A stretch of 64,000 nt of DNA from Planosporangium spinosum (GTDB taxonomy: Bacteria; Actinomycetota; Actinomycetes; Mycobacteriales; Micromonosporaceae). Location of the stretch: NCBI RefSeq assembly GCF_049999945.1, contig NZ_JBLYUB010000010.1, positions 149,056-213,055 of the forward strand, read 5' to 3'. Shown here piece by piece: positions 39,670 to 47,458 of this stretch (position 1 is the first letter of the stretch; every line of letters begins with the position of its first letter). Position numbers and translations under genes: made by a program. A model generated the notes under the pieces. The model did no database searches, was not told the origin of the DNA, and worked only from the letters and a program-made list of their open reading frames with translations.

Positions 39670-40590
39670 ATGTCGCTTCACGTCGTCGTCGGCGCCGGTC
39701 CGGTCGGCACCAGCGTCGCCAACCTCCTCGCCGACGAGGGCGAGCAGGTCCGCCTCGTCACCCGCAGCGGCAGCGGCCCGGTGCGCCCCGGCATCGAACT
39801 GGTCGCCGCCGACGCCGCCGACGCGGCGCGGCTGCGGGAGCTGACCACCGGCGCGGCCGCCCTGTACAACTGCGCCAACCCGCCGTACCACCGCTGGCGC
39901 ACCGACTGGCCGCCGCTCGCGGAGTCGATGCTGCGCGCCGCCGAGGACACCGGCGCCGTCCTCGCCATCACCGGCAACCTGTACGGGTACGGGCAGGTGA
40001 ACGCCCCGATGACCGAGGAGACCCCGCTCGCCGCGACGACCCGCAAGGGCCGGGTGCGGATCGTCATGTGGCGCGACGCCCTCGCTGCCCACCGGGCGGG
40101 GCGGGTACGGGTGACGGAGGTACGCGGCTCCGACTACATCGGTGCCCGGGCCGCGTCCATCTTCTCGGCGGTCATCCTGCCCGCCGCCGCGAAGGGCCGG
40201 ACCGCCTGGGCGCCGGTCGACCTCGACGCGCCGCACAGCTGGACCTACACCGGCGACATGGCGCGGATGCTGATCACCGCCGCCCGTGACGAGCGGGCCT
40301 GGGGTCGCGCGTGGCACGCGCCGACCAACCCGGCGCTGACGGTCCGCGAGCTGGCACAGCGGTACTTCCGGGTGGCCGGGCGCCCCGGCGTCAAGGTGGC
40401 CAGCCTGCCGCGGGCCACGCTGTACCTGCTCGCCCCGTTCAACCCGTTCGTTCGGGAACTGATCGAGATGGACTACCAGTTCCGCGCGCCGTTCGTGCTC
40501 GACTCGTCCGCGGCGACCCGGACGTTCGGGCTGACCGCGACCCCGCTCGACGAGGCGCTCGTCGAGGTCGCGGCGTCCGCCACGGCGTGA
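39670..40590 (+). CDS. NAD-dependent epimerase/dehydratase family protein
   Basis: 306 residues with an N-terminal Rossmann motif, VVVGAGPVGTSVANLLADEG. The G-x-G-x-x-G spacing fits extended SDR proteins. After GNLYGYGQV, the usual SDR catalytic Tyr-x3-Lys is not clear (Y in LYGYGQVNAP is a candidate), so catalytic competence is uncertain. The C-terminal half has PHSWTYTGDMARMLI, typical of atypical SDRs acting as sugar or quinone-type reductases. AAGGAGA precedes ATG 39670. Control by the divergent TetR protein is likely from the operator positions. Confidence 0.82.
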   Translation: MSLHVVVGAGPVGTSVANLLADEGEQVRLVTRSGSGPVRPGIELVAADAADAARLRELTTGAAALYNCANPPYHRWRTDWPPLAESMLRAAEDTGAVLAITGNLYGYGQVNAPMTEETPLAATTRKGRVRIVMWRDALAAHRAGRVRVTEVRGSDYIGARAASIFSAVILPAAAKGRTAWAPVDLDAPHSWTYTGDMARMLITAARDERAWGRAWHAPTNPALTVRELAQRYFRVAGRPGVKVASLPRATLYLLAPFNPFVRELIEMDYQFRAPFVLDSSAATRTFGLTATPLDEALVEVAASATA

Positions 40591-40615
40591 CCGGGTGATC
40601 GGTGCGGGGCCGGGG

Positions 40616-40693
40616 CCGGGGACGTGCTCGGCGCGGGCCGCGGTCAGTGCGGGACCGGGGAGGTGCTCGGTGCGGGCCGCGGTCAGTGCGGCC
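40616..40693. repeat. 39-bp tandem duplication spanning the stop codon of the transporter gene
   Basis: Two copies offset by exactly 39 bases (40616-40654 and 40655-40693), for example GCGGGCCGCGGTCAGTGCGG in both. The gene-proximal copy contains the minus-strand stop (40685-40683). Confidence 0.85.
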
Positions 40694-41690
40694 GGCGCCG
40701 GGCGGGCACCGCGGCGATGCCGACGGCGACCAGCGTGAGCGCGATGCCCACCAGCGTGGTGGCTTCCGGTCCACCGGTGCGACCGGGAGCCAGGTAGTCG
40801 AGCAGGGCGGCCGCCACCAGCTGGCCGGCGATGTTGGCCAGGCCCAGCAGCAGGACGCCGGTCCAACGGACCACGGACGCCGAGACCGCGATGAACGCGA
40901 TACCGATCAGCCCACCCACGTACAGCCACGGCTCGTGCGGCAGGGTGCCGCTCGGCCAGCCCCGGACAGCCACGTCGACCGCGAACGTGAGCAGCAGCGC
41001 CGCCATCCCGGCGGAGAAGTTGACCAGGGTCGCGGGCAGGGCCGCCCCGGCGAACTGGCGTACCCGGCCGTTGACCGCCTGCTGCCAGGAGGTACCGACC
41101 CCGGCCAGCGCCGGCAGCACGGCCAGGGCCAGCAGGCTCGGGTTGCCGAACTTGCTGGAGACGGCCACCAGGACGGCGGCCACGGTCAGGACCGCCCCGA
41201 CCACCCGCGGCACGGTGAGCGCGTGGCGCCCGGTCGGGCCCAGCCCCAACCGGTCCACGGCGAGGCTGCTGATCGACTGGCCGGCGACGACCGCGACGGT
41301 GAACACCGCGACGCCGATGGCGGTCACTGTGATCCCCTGGCTCAGCACGAGCAGTGCCCCGCAGGTGCCTCCCAGCAGTTGCCACCAGCGCAGACCACCG
41401 GTACGGACGGCGCCGCGAACCGCTGCCGCACCCCGCCGTACCCCCGGCAGCAGCACGGCCAGGGCGGCCAGGATCACCAGGCCGACGCCGAACGACACGA
41501 CCGCGGCTGCGATGCCGTCGTGCAGGCGGGTGCCCAGCTCGCCGTTGATCCGGGACTGGAGCGCCACCAGCGCTCCGCACACCAGCGCTGCGGTCATGCC
41601 GAGGGCGCGCTGGGTGCCGGTGGGGGCTGCGGCGACCCTCGCGGTCGGGGCCTCGGTGGCGGTGGCGGGCGGGTACTGCGAAGTCGTCAC
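40683..41690 (-). CDS. DMT-superfamily transporter (DUF606/YdcZ-like pair)
   Basis: 335 residues with ten hydrophobic segments arranged as two homologous five-helix halves, each starting with a sequence such as ALVCGALVALQSRINGELG (first half) and ALAGVGTSWQQAVNGRV (second half). The Q-x-x-x-N-G motif in both halves is the DUF606 mark. The substrate is unknown. GTG 41690 has GGGGAAG upstream. Frames extending to 41849 would add a non-hydrophobic, unconserved N-terminus. Confidence 0.85.
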   Translation of the reverse strand: MTTSQYPPATATEAPTARVAAAPTGTQRALGMTAALVCGALVALQSRINGELGTRLHDGIAAAVVSFGVGLVILAALAVLLPGVRRGAAAVRGAVRTGGLRWWQLLGGTCGALLVLSQGITVTAIGVAVFTVAVVAGQSISSLAVDRLGLGPTGRHALTVPRVVGAVLTVAAVLVAVSSKFGNPSLLALAVLPALAGVGTSWQQAVNGRVRQFAGAALPATLVNFSAGMAALLLTFAVDVAVRGWPSGTLPHEPWLYVGGLIGIAFIAVSASVVRWTGVLLLGLANIAGQLVAAALLDYLAPGRTGGPEATTLVGIALTLVAVGIAAVPARRRPH

Positions 41691-41769
41691 ACTGAGTCTT
41701 CCCCGCGACCGGCACCATGAGCCGCGATTGGTCGTCGATCCCCGGGCGCCGGAGCGCCGGGCGCCCGCC

Positions 41770-42807
41770 TCAGGCGCGGTCGATCGGCGAACCGTCGAAG
41801 TCGACCACCGAGTACAGGTTGAGCTTCTCCAGCCGATGGTAAGAGTCAATCACCCGGATTGTCCCGCTTTTCGACCGCATGACGATCGACTGGGTGTAGG
41901 CGCCTCCGGAACGGTAACGCACACCGCGGAGCAGATCACCGCTGGTCACGCCGGTCGCACAGAAGAAGATGTTTTCGCCCTTGACAAGGTCGTCGGTGGT
42001 CAGGACCCGGTCGAGATCGTGCCCGGCGGCCAGCGCCTTCTCCCGCTCGGCCGCGTCGCGCGGCCACAGCTTGGCCTGCATCGCCCCGCCCATGCACTTG
42101 AGCGCGCAGGCCGCGATGATGCCCTCCGGGGTGCCGCCGATGCCGATCAGCATGTCGACCTCGCTGGCGTCCCGGGCCGCGCTGATCGCTCCCGCGACGT
42201 CGCCGTCGGAGATGAACCGGATCCGGGCGCCGGTCTGGCGGATCTCGTGCACGATCTTCTCGTGGCGGGGCCGGTCCAGGACGCAGACCGTCACGTCGGA
42301 GACGTTGCCCCGCTTGGCCTTCGCGACCCGGCGGAGGTTCTCGGCGATCGGCGCGTTGATGTCGATCACGTCGGCGGCCTCCGGGCCGACCGCGAGCTTC
42401 TCCATGTAGAAGACCGCGCTGGGGTCGAACATCGCGCCGCGCTCGGTGACAGCCAGGACAGCCAGCGCGTTGGGCATACCCTTGCTCATCAGCGTCGTAC
42501 CGTCGATCGGGTCAACCGCCACGTCGACCTCGGCGCCGGTACCGTCGCCGACCTGCTCGCCGTTGTACAGCATCGGGGCGTTGTCCTTCTCGCCCTCGCC
42601 GATCACGACCACGCCGCGCATCGGTACGGAGTTGATCAGGCGGCGCATGGCGTCGACGGCCGCGCCGTCGCCGCCTTCCTTGTCGCCGCGGCCGACCCAG
42701 CGTCCGGCGGCCATTGCCGCGGCTTCGGTGACCCGCACGAGGTCGAGAGCCAGGTTACGGTCCGGCTCCTGGGGCGTGCGGACGGGCGTGCCATTCGTTC
42801 CGGTCAT
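41770..42807 (-). CDS. glpX: Fructose-1,6-bisphosphatase class II
   Basis: 345 residues. Metal and substrate motifs: VVIGEGEKDNAPML (about 70), DVAVDPIDGTTLMSKG (about 95), GDVAGAISAA (about 200) and IGIGGTPEGIIAACALKC (about 215). It hydrolyses fructose 1,6-bisphosphate in gluconeogenesis and works downstream of PckG in this same window. ATG 42807 has AGGAGG 7 bases upstream. As in mycobacteria (Rv1099c/Rv1100), it is divergent from a DUF4245 gene. Confidence 0.96.
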   Translation of the reverse strand: MTGTNGTPVRTPQEPDRNLALDLVRVTEAAAMAAGRWVGRGDKEGGDGAAVDAMRRLINSVPMRGVVVIGEGEKDNAPMLYNGEQVGDGTGAEVDVAVDPIDGTTLMSKGMPNALAVLAVTERGAMFDPSAVFYMEKLAVGPEAADVIDINAPIAENLRRVAKAKRGNVSDVTVCVLDRPRHEKIVHEIRQTGARIRFISDGDVAGAISAARDASEVDMLIGIGGTPEGIIAACALKCMGGAMQAKLWPRDAAEREKALAAGHDLDRVLTTDDLVKGENIFFCATGVTSGDLLRGVRYRSGGAYTQSIVMRSKSGTIRVIDSYHRLEKLNLYSVVDFDGSPIDRA

Positions 42808-42927
42808 GCGGCGCCTCCTGGTCCATGGGCGGCTGCGATGCCGCAATCCTGGCAGATCGTAGGAGTGAACGCTCGTTCGGGTGGCCCGGGTCGGCTAGCC
42901 GGGTCGGGCATCAGGGAGGATGGAACC

Positions 42928-43461
42928 GTGCAGACCGCCAGCCCCACGGCACCGCCCCGGCGCGCCGGCCGTACGCCCCGCGACATGGTGCTGTCCCTGC
43001 TTGTCCTTTTGGTGCCGATCATAGTCCTATTGGGTGTCTACCGGTTCCTCGGCGGGGAGAGCCCGACCGTGGTGGACCCGTCCTCCGCGTACGCCGACGC
43101 CCGCGCCTCCAAGGCCTTCCCGGTGGCCGAGGCGTCCCCGCCCGCCGGTTGGCAGCCGGTCAGCTCGGCGTTCCGCCGCAGCGACGCCGGCGCCGTACTG
43201 CGCGTCGGGTTCCGCAGCCCCAGCGGCGGCACCGCCCAACTGGTCGAGAGCAACGTGAGTGCGGGCGCGCTGGTCACCGCCGAACTGGGCACCGACGCCC
43301 GCGACGAGGGCGGTGCCCGGCTGGACGGACACGAGTGGCGCCGCTACACCGCGCCCGGTGGCGACCGGGCACTGGTGCTCAGCCAGCAGGACAGGACCAT
43401 GATCGTGGTGGGACACGCGAGCGACACCGAACTCACCCAGCTCGCGACGTCCCTGCACTGA
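42928..43461 (+). CDS. DUF4245 membrane-anchored protein
   Basis: 177 residues. A basic N-terminus and one membrane helix (DMVLSLLVLLVPIIVLLGVYRF, about 20-41) anchor an extracytoplasmic domain with ASPPAGWQPVSSAFR, GTAQLVESN and DGHEWRRYTAPGGDRALVL. This is the actinobacterial DUF4245 family, function unknown. GTG 42928 follows GGGAGGA. Its divergent pairing with glpX is conserved in mycobacteria. Confidence 0.85.
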   Translation: MQTASPTAPPRRAGRTPRDMVLSLLVLLVPIIVLLGVYRFLGGESPTVVDPSSAYADARASKAFPVAEASPPAGWQPVSSAFRRSDAGAVLRVGFRSPSGGTAQLVESNVSAGALVTAELGTDARDEGGARLDGHEWRRYTAPGGDRALVLSQQDRTMIVVGHASDTELTQLATSLH

Positions 43462-43593
43462 GCGGCGCCCCTGCCGCGGCGGCACCTCCGCCGGCACCTC
43501 CGCCGTAGGGGGCGCCGGCGCCGTTGCGGTGTTGCAGCGCGCGGCGGTCGACCCGCCGACCGGCGAGCCGACCGCCGCGTTGTCACTCCGCCC

Positions 43594-43649
43594 GGGCGGG
43601 TCCGGTGCTGTTACTCGGCCCGGGCGTGTCCGGTGCTGTTACTCGGCCT
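43594..43649. repeat. 28-bp tandem duplication spanning the xseB stop codon
   Basis: Units 43594-43621 and 43622-43649 (GGGCGGGTCCGGTGCTGTTA continuing CTCGGCC) differ at two bases. The second contains the minus-strand TAA (43641-43639) of xseB. Confidence 0.9.
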
Positions 43650-43836
43650 GGGCGCGGGCCGCGTCGAGCCGGGCCCGCGCCTGGTCGAGCCACTGCTGAC
43701 ACACGGCCGCGAGCTGCTCGCCGCGTTCCCACAGCGCCAGCGACTCCTCGAGCGTGCTGCCGCCCGCCTCGAGCTTCTCCACCACCGCCGCGAGCTCGGC
43801 CCGCGCCTGCTCATAGCTCATCTCAGGGGTACTCAT
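43639..43836 (-). CDS. xseB: Exodeoxyribonuclease VII small subunit
   Basis: 65 residues: MSYEQARAELAAVVEKLEAG, STLEESLALWERGEQLA and CQQWLDQARARLD, the complete XseB helical hairpin. It binds XseA to form the nuclease that degrades single-stranded DNA in repair. The ATG overlaps the upstream GNAT stop as ATGA. The interposed GNAT gene between xseA and xseB is unusual; in most genomes the two subunits are adjacent. Confidence 0.93.
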   Translation of the reverse strand: MSTPEMSYEQARAELAAVVEKLEAGGSTLEESLALWERGEQLAAVCQQWLDQARARLDAARAQAE

Positions 43837-44600
43837 GACGCTGTCACCCTACGGGAGATGAAAACGATCTCGTCGATCGTGTGGAACCCGGCGCGCCGGT
43901 AGATGCGGGCCACGGGTTCGCTCTCCGGGGTCAGGAACACGAACCGTGCCCCGGCCCGGTGCGCCTCGGCCGTCAGGTACGCCGTGATCGCGGCCGCGAT
44001 GCCCCGCCGCCGGAACGCCGGCCGTACGCCGAAGCCGGCCAGCTCACCCACGCCGTCGGAGATCGGGGTGCAGATACCGCCGCCGGCCGGTTCGCCGGTG
44101 GCCCCGTCGCGGGCGACGACGGCCAGGCCGCCCGCCGAAAGCTGCCGCCGGGCGCTCGCCACGTCGGCGTCGGTCGGGGGCTCCGGCTCGTCGTACGCCT
44201 CCTGCTGCGCGGCGAGCATGTCCCGCAGGTCCCGGTCGGTCACGGGGGCGACCAGTTCGATCCCGGCCGGTACCGGCAGGGGCGTCGCCTCGCCGTCCGC
44301 GCAGCTCATGACCGGGAGCCGGTCGTCGACGGTGAAACCGCCCGCGAGCAGCGCCGGCTCGACGTCCGGGGCGAGCTTGGGCAGGTACTCCAGCCGCGGG
44401 ATGCGCTCGCGGCGGGCGTACGCGTCGGCCAGCGCGGCGACGTCGGCCGCGGAAGGCTGCGCGCCGGCGTCGGGGATGGCGTAGTTGAGGAACGGGTTGG
44501 TGCTGTGCCGGGAGAACGTGGCCAGGAACGGGCCGACCTGTTCGGTGTCGCGGCCGGCGGCCGCGGTCCGGCGGATGTACTCCTGGATGAGAGCGGACAC
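43833..44600 (-). CDS. GNAT family N-acetyltransferase inserted between xseA and xseB
   Basis: 255 residues. An N-terminal region of about 130 residues without a clear fold precedes a C-terminal GNAT domain: VVARDGATGEPAGGG, GELAGFGVRPAFRRRGIAAAI (acetyl-CoA motif R-x-x-G-I-A) and ARFVFLTPESEPVARIYRRAGF. The substrate is unknown. GTG 44600 (with AAAGG upstream) is favoured over a TTG at 44630. Coupled to xseB by an ATGA overlap. The 300 bases upstream contain a putative leader peptide ending in Cys-Cys. Confidence 0.82.
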   Translation of the reverse strand: MSALIQEYIRRTAAAGRDTEQVGPFLATFSRHSTNPFLNYAIPDAGAQPSAADVAALADAYARRERIPRLEYLPKLAPDVEPALLAGGFTVDDRLPVMSCADGEATPLPVPAGIELVAPVTDRDLRDMLAAQQEAYDEPEPPTDADVASARRQLSAGGLAVVARDGATGEPAGGGICTPISDGVGELAGFGVRPAFRRRGIAAAITAYLTAEAHRAGARFVFLTPESEPVARIYRRAGFHTIDEIVFISRRVTAS

Positions 44601-44900
44601 TTCTGCTCGTCGCCTTTCAAGAGTCTTCAAGGGGGTGCACAGCCCGTCGCCACGCGTACGGGCCGGAGTTGGCGCTCGCGGTGCCTGGAGGCAGCGCGGT
44701 GCTTTGAAGGAGCGCGGCGCTCAGCAGCAGACAGCGGCGCCGGGACCGAGGCGCGTCTGCATTGGCATCCCCTTGGTACGTGCCACGACCGACTCTCGGG
44801 CGTGCCGGGGATTCTTTCACGATTGCGGCGCCGGCCGCAGCGAATTGACGATCGCGCCGCCGGTCGCGGTGAACGCGACCTGCCCGGTCGCGGTGAGTTC
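44601..44900 (-). promoter_or_regulatory. Leader of the GNAT-xseB unit with a putative Cys leader peptide
   Basis: AAGGGG (44774-44769) is followed six bases later by ATG 44762, encoding MQTRLGPGAAVCC and a TGA at 44723-44721. A GAGCG/CGCTC stem starts right at that stop. A short peptide ending in two Cys codons next to a hairpin resembles ribosome-mediated cysteine attenuators. The rest of the 300 bases shows no gene. Confidence 0.35.
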
Positions 44901-46136
44901 TCAGTCCTCGGCCGTCGCGGCCAGTTCGCCGCCGGCGAGCCGGACCCGCAGCCGATCACCCTTGGCGACCTGGTCGGGTGCCCGGACCACCGCGCCGTCG
45001 GGCAGTTGCACGATGGCGTACCCGCGCTGCAGCGTCGCCGCCGGGGACAGTGCCCGCAGCCGGGCGAGGGTGTGCGCCAACTCGCCGTCGGCGCGGTCGA
45101 GGCGGTGACCCAGGCAGCGGGTACCGCGCTCGCGCAGTGCGCGGACCTCGGCCTCCCGCTGGTCGACCATGGCCGCCTGCGGCCGGGCGAGGACCGGCCG
45201 GCTGCGGACCGCGTCGAGCCGCTGCTGCTCGCGGTCGAGCAGGTGGCCGACCCGGCGCCGGAGCCGCTGGCGGGCCTGGTCGATCAGGCGTACCTCCTCG
45301 GCGAGGTCGGGTACGACCCGTTTGGCGGCGTCGGTCGGCGTGGACGCGCGGAGGTCGGCGACGTAGTCGACCAGGGGCGTGTCCGTCTCGTGGCCGATGG
45401 CGGAGACGACCGGGGTCCGGCAGGCGAACACCGCCCGGCACAGCGCCTCGTCGGAGAACGGCAGCAGGTCCTCGACCGAGCCGCCGCCACGGGCCAGCAC
45501 GATCACATCGACGGTCTCGTCGGCGTCGAGGACGGCCAGGGCGTCGAGGATCTGCGGTACGGCAGCCGCGCCCTGGACAGCGACGTTGACGATCCGGAAG
45601 TCGATGGACGGCCAGCGGCGGCGGGCGTTCTCCCGTACGTCCCGCTCCGCGGCGCTGGCCCGGCCGGTGATCAGTCCGATCCGCCGGGGCAGGAACGGCA
45701 GCGGGCGCTTACGCGCCCGGTCGAACAGGCCCTCCGCGCGCAGCAACTTCTTCAGGTGCTCGATGCGGGCCAGCAGCTCACCGACGCCGACCTGGCGGAT
45801 CTCGTCGGCGCGCAGGCTGAGCGTGCCCCGGCCGGGATAGAAGTCGGGCTTGGCGTGGACGACGATGCGGGCGCCGTCGACCAGGTTGGGCGCGCCCGCG
45901 TCGAGGACGTCCCGGTTGGTGGTGACGGTGAGGCTCAGGTCGGCGGATGGGTCACGCAGCGTCAGGAAGACGGTACTGGCGCCGGGTCGCCGGCTGATCT
46001 GCGCGACCTGCCCGTCCACCCACACCCAGCCCAGCTTCCCGATCCAGGCGGCGATCTTCTGGCTGACCACCCGTACCGGCCACGGCTGCTCCGGCGTCGT
46101 CGGCGGCGCGCTCGCCGTGGTGGCCGGTTCGCTCAC
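44901..46136 (-). CDS. xseA: Exodeoxyribonuclease VII large subunit
   Basis: 411 residues. The N-terminal OB-fold binds single-stranded DNA (WVDGQVAQISRRPGASTVFLTLRD). The catalytic core has RIGLITGRASAAERDV (about 160), VIVLARGGGSVEDLLPFSDE (about 225) and AIGHETDTPLVDYVADLRA (about 260). A coiled-coil region and the C-terminal RGYAIVQ follow. With XseB it degrades single-stranded DNA. GTG 46136 has GGGGGAAG upstream; a GTG at 46205 is less likely. Divergent from ispH. Confidence 0.95.
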   Translation of the reverse strand: MSEPATTASAPPTTPEQPWPVRVVSQKIAAWIGKLGWVWVDGQVAQISRRPGASTVFLTLRDPSADLSLTVTTNRDVLDAGAPNLVDGARIVVHAKPDFYPGRGTLSLRADEIRQVGVGELLARIEHLKKLLRAEGLFDRARKRPLPFLPRRIGLITGRASAAERDVRENARRRWPSIDFRIVNVAVQGAAAVPQILDALAVLDADETVDVIVLARGGGSVEDLLPFSDEALCRAVFACRTPVVSAIGHETDTPLVDYVADLRASTPTDAAKRVVPDLAEEVRLIDQARQRLRRRVGHLLDREQQRLDAVRSRPVLARPQAAMVDQREAEVRALRERGTRCLGHRLDRADGELAHTLARLRALSPAATLQRGYAIVQLPDGAVVRAPDQVAKGDRLRVRLAGGELAATAED

Positions 46137-46261
46137 TGCTTCCCCCGCTCGTGGTGCTGCCTGGGCTGCTGGTCCGCCGGTCAGCTTACGGGTGGCCCGA
46201 CTCACGCAACCGGCTAACCACGGGTTCGGGCCGGTTAACCACGGCCTCGTACGATGGTCGG

Positions 46262-47236
46262 GTGACCGAGACCCCCAAGCGCGTCCTGCTCGCCAAGCCT
46301 CGTGGTTACTGCGCCGGCGTGGACCGTGCCGTGCAGACGGTCGAGGAGGCGCTGAAGCTCTACGGCCCGCCGATCTATGTGCGCAAGGAGATCGTGCACA
46401 ACCGGCATGTGGTCGCGACGCTCCAGGCCAAGGGAGCGATCTTCGTGGAGGAGAACGAGGAGGTCCCGGAGGGGTCGACCGTCGTCTTCTCCGCCCACGG
46501 CGTGGCGCCGGAGGTGCACGAGCAGGCGAAGGGGCGGTCGCTGAAGGCGATCGACGCGACCTGCCCGCTGGTGACCAAGGTCCACCAGGAGGCCCGCCGC
46601 TTCGCGGCCGCCGACTACGACATCCTGCTGATCGGGCACGAAGGCCACGAAGAGGTCATTGGTACCACCGGCGAGGCCCCCGAGCACATCCAGCTCATCG
46701 ACGGTCCGGACGCGGTCGACACGGTGACCGTGCGGGACCCCTCGAAGGTGGTCTGGCTGTCGCAGACGACGCTGTCTGTGGACGAGACGCTGGAGACGGT
46801 GGACCGCCTCAAGCGCAAGCTGCCGCTGCTGGTATCGCCGCCCAGCGATGACATCTGCTACGCCACGTCGAACCGCCAGGAGGCCGTCAAGACGATGGCG
46901 CCGGAGTGCGACGTGGTGATCGTCGTCGGCTCGGTGAACTCGTCGAACTCTCAGCGCCTGCGGGAGGTGGCCGTCGACGCCGGGGCGAACGCCGCATACC
47001 TGATCGACTTCGCCCGCGAGATCCGCGACGAGTGGCTCGACGGTGTGTCGACCGTGGGTCTGACGTCCGGGGCCTCGGTACCTGACGAGCTGGTCATGGA
47101 GGTCCTCGACTTCCTGGCGGAGCGCGGCTTCGCGGAGGTGACCGAGGTGACCACGGCGGACGAGAAGCTGACCTTCTCGCTGCCGCAGGAGCTGAAGCGG
47201 GACATGAAGGCCGCCGCGTCGGCCGCCCAGGGCTGA
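46262..47236 (+). CDS. ispH: 4-hydroxy-3-methylbut-2-enyl diphosphate reductase
   Basis: 324 residues. The three Fe-S cysteines are in LLAKPRGYCAGVDRAV (about 18), AIDATCPLVTKVH (about 103) and SDDICYATSNRQEA (about 205). SVNSSNSQRL (about 232) and GLTSGASVPD (about 275) bind the diphosphate. It makes IPP and DMAPP, the last step of the MEP pathway, feeding the prenyl diphosphate synthase at 32034. GTG 46262 is six bases after TACGAT, a leaderless start. Its 3' end is duplicated downstream. Confidence 0.97.
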   Translation: MTETPKRVLLAKPRGYCAGVDRAVQTVEEALKLYGPPIYVRKEIVHNRHVVATLQAKGAIFVEENEEVPEGSTVVFSAHGVAPEVHEQAKGRSLKAIDATCPLVTKVHQEARRFAAADYDILLIGHEGHEEVIGTTGEAPEHIQLIDGPDAVDTVTVRDPSKVVWLSQTTLSVDETLETVDRLKRKLPLLVSPPSDDICYATSNRQEAVKTMAPECDVVIVVGSVNSSNSQRLREVAVDAGANAAYLIDFAREIRDEWLDGVSTVGLTSGASVPDELVMEVLDFLAERGFAEVTEVTTADEKLTFSLPQELKRDMKAAASAAQG

Positions 47237-47287
47237 CCCGGGGACCGCGCCAGGACGCCCAGGGCTGAACCGGGACCGCGCCAGGAC
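47225..47287. repeat. 31/32-bp duplication of the ispH 3' end
   Basis: Units 47225-47256 and 47257-47287 both begin GCCCAGGGCTGA; the first includes the ispH stop (47234-47236). They differ by a one-base indel. Confidence 0.9.
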
Positions 47288-47297
47288 GCCCCGTGCC

Positions 47298-47420
47298 CCA
47301 AGATCCGTGCGCCAAGATCCGTGCCCCAAGATCCGTGCGCCAAGATCCGTGCAATGTCGCGAACATTGCTGCTTCGGCGGGCTCCGAAGCAGCAATACGG
47401 GCGACATTGCGCGGATCTTG
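47298..47420. terminator. 14-bp x4 tandem repeat running into a 37-bp-armed hairpin (ispH/rmuC)
   Basis: CCAAGATCCGTGCG or its one-base variant occurs four times in register at 47298, 47312, 47326 and 47340. The fourth unit is the outer part of the left arm (47341-47377) of a hairpin whose right arm is 47384-47420, complementary over 37 bp with about four mismatches and a 6-base loop. It lies between convergent genes and is the longest stem in the window. Confidence 0.85.
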
Positions 47421-47458
47421 AGCGTGGGCGCGGCGCGGATGTCGGGAGCCCCGGAAGA

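Noticed and set aside
39556..41718. A 720-residue minus-strand protein
   Set aside because: A shadow of the epimerase and the intergenic repeats; low-complexity Arg/Gly/Ala composition and no recognisable domain.
44617..44820. A 67-residue secreted protein in the xseA-GNAT gap
   Set aside because: It starts without a good ribosome site and overlaps the better-supported leader peptide in another frame; no family seen.
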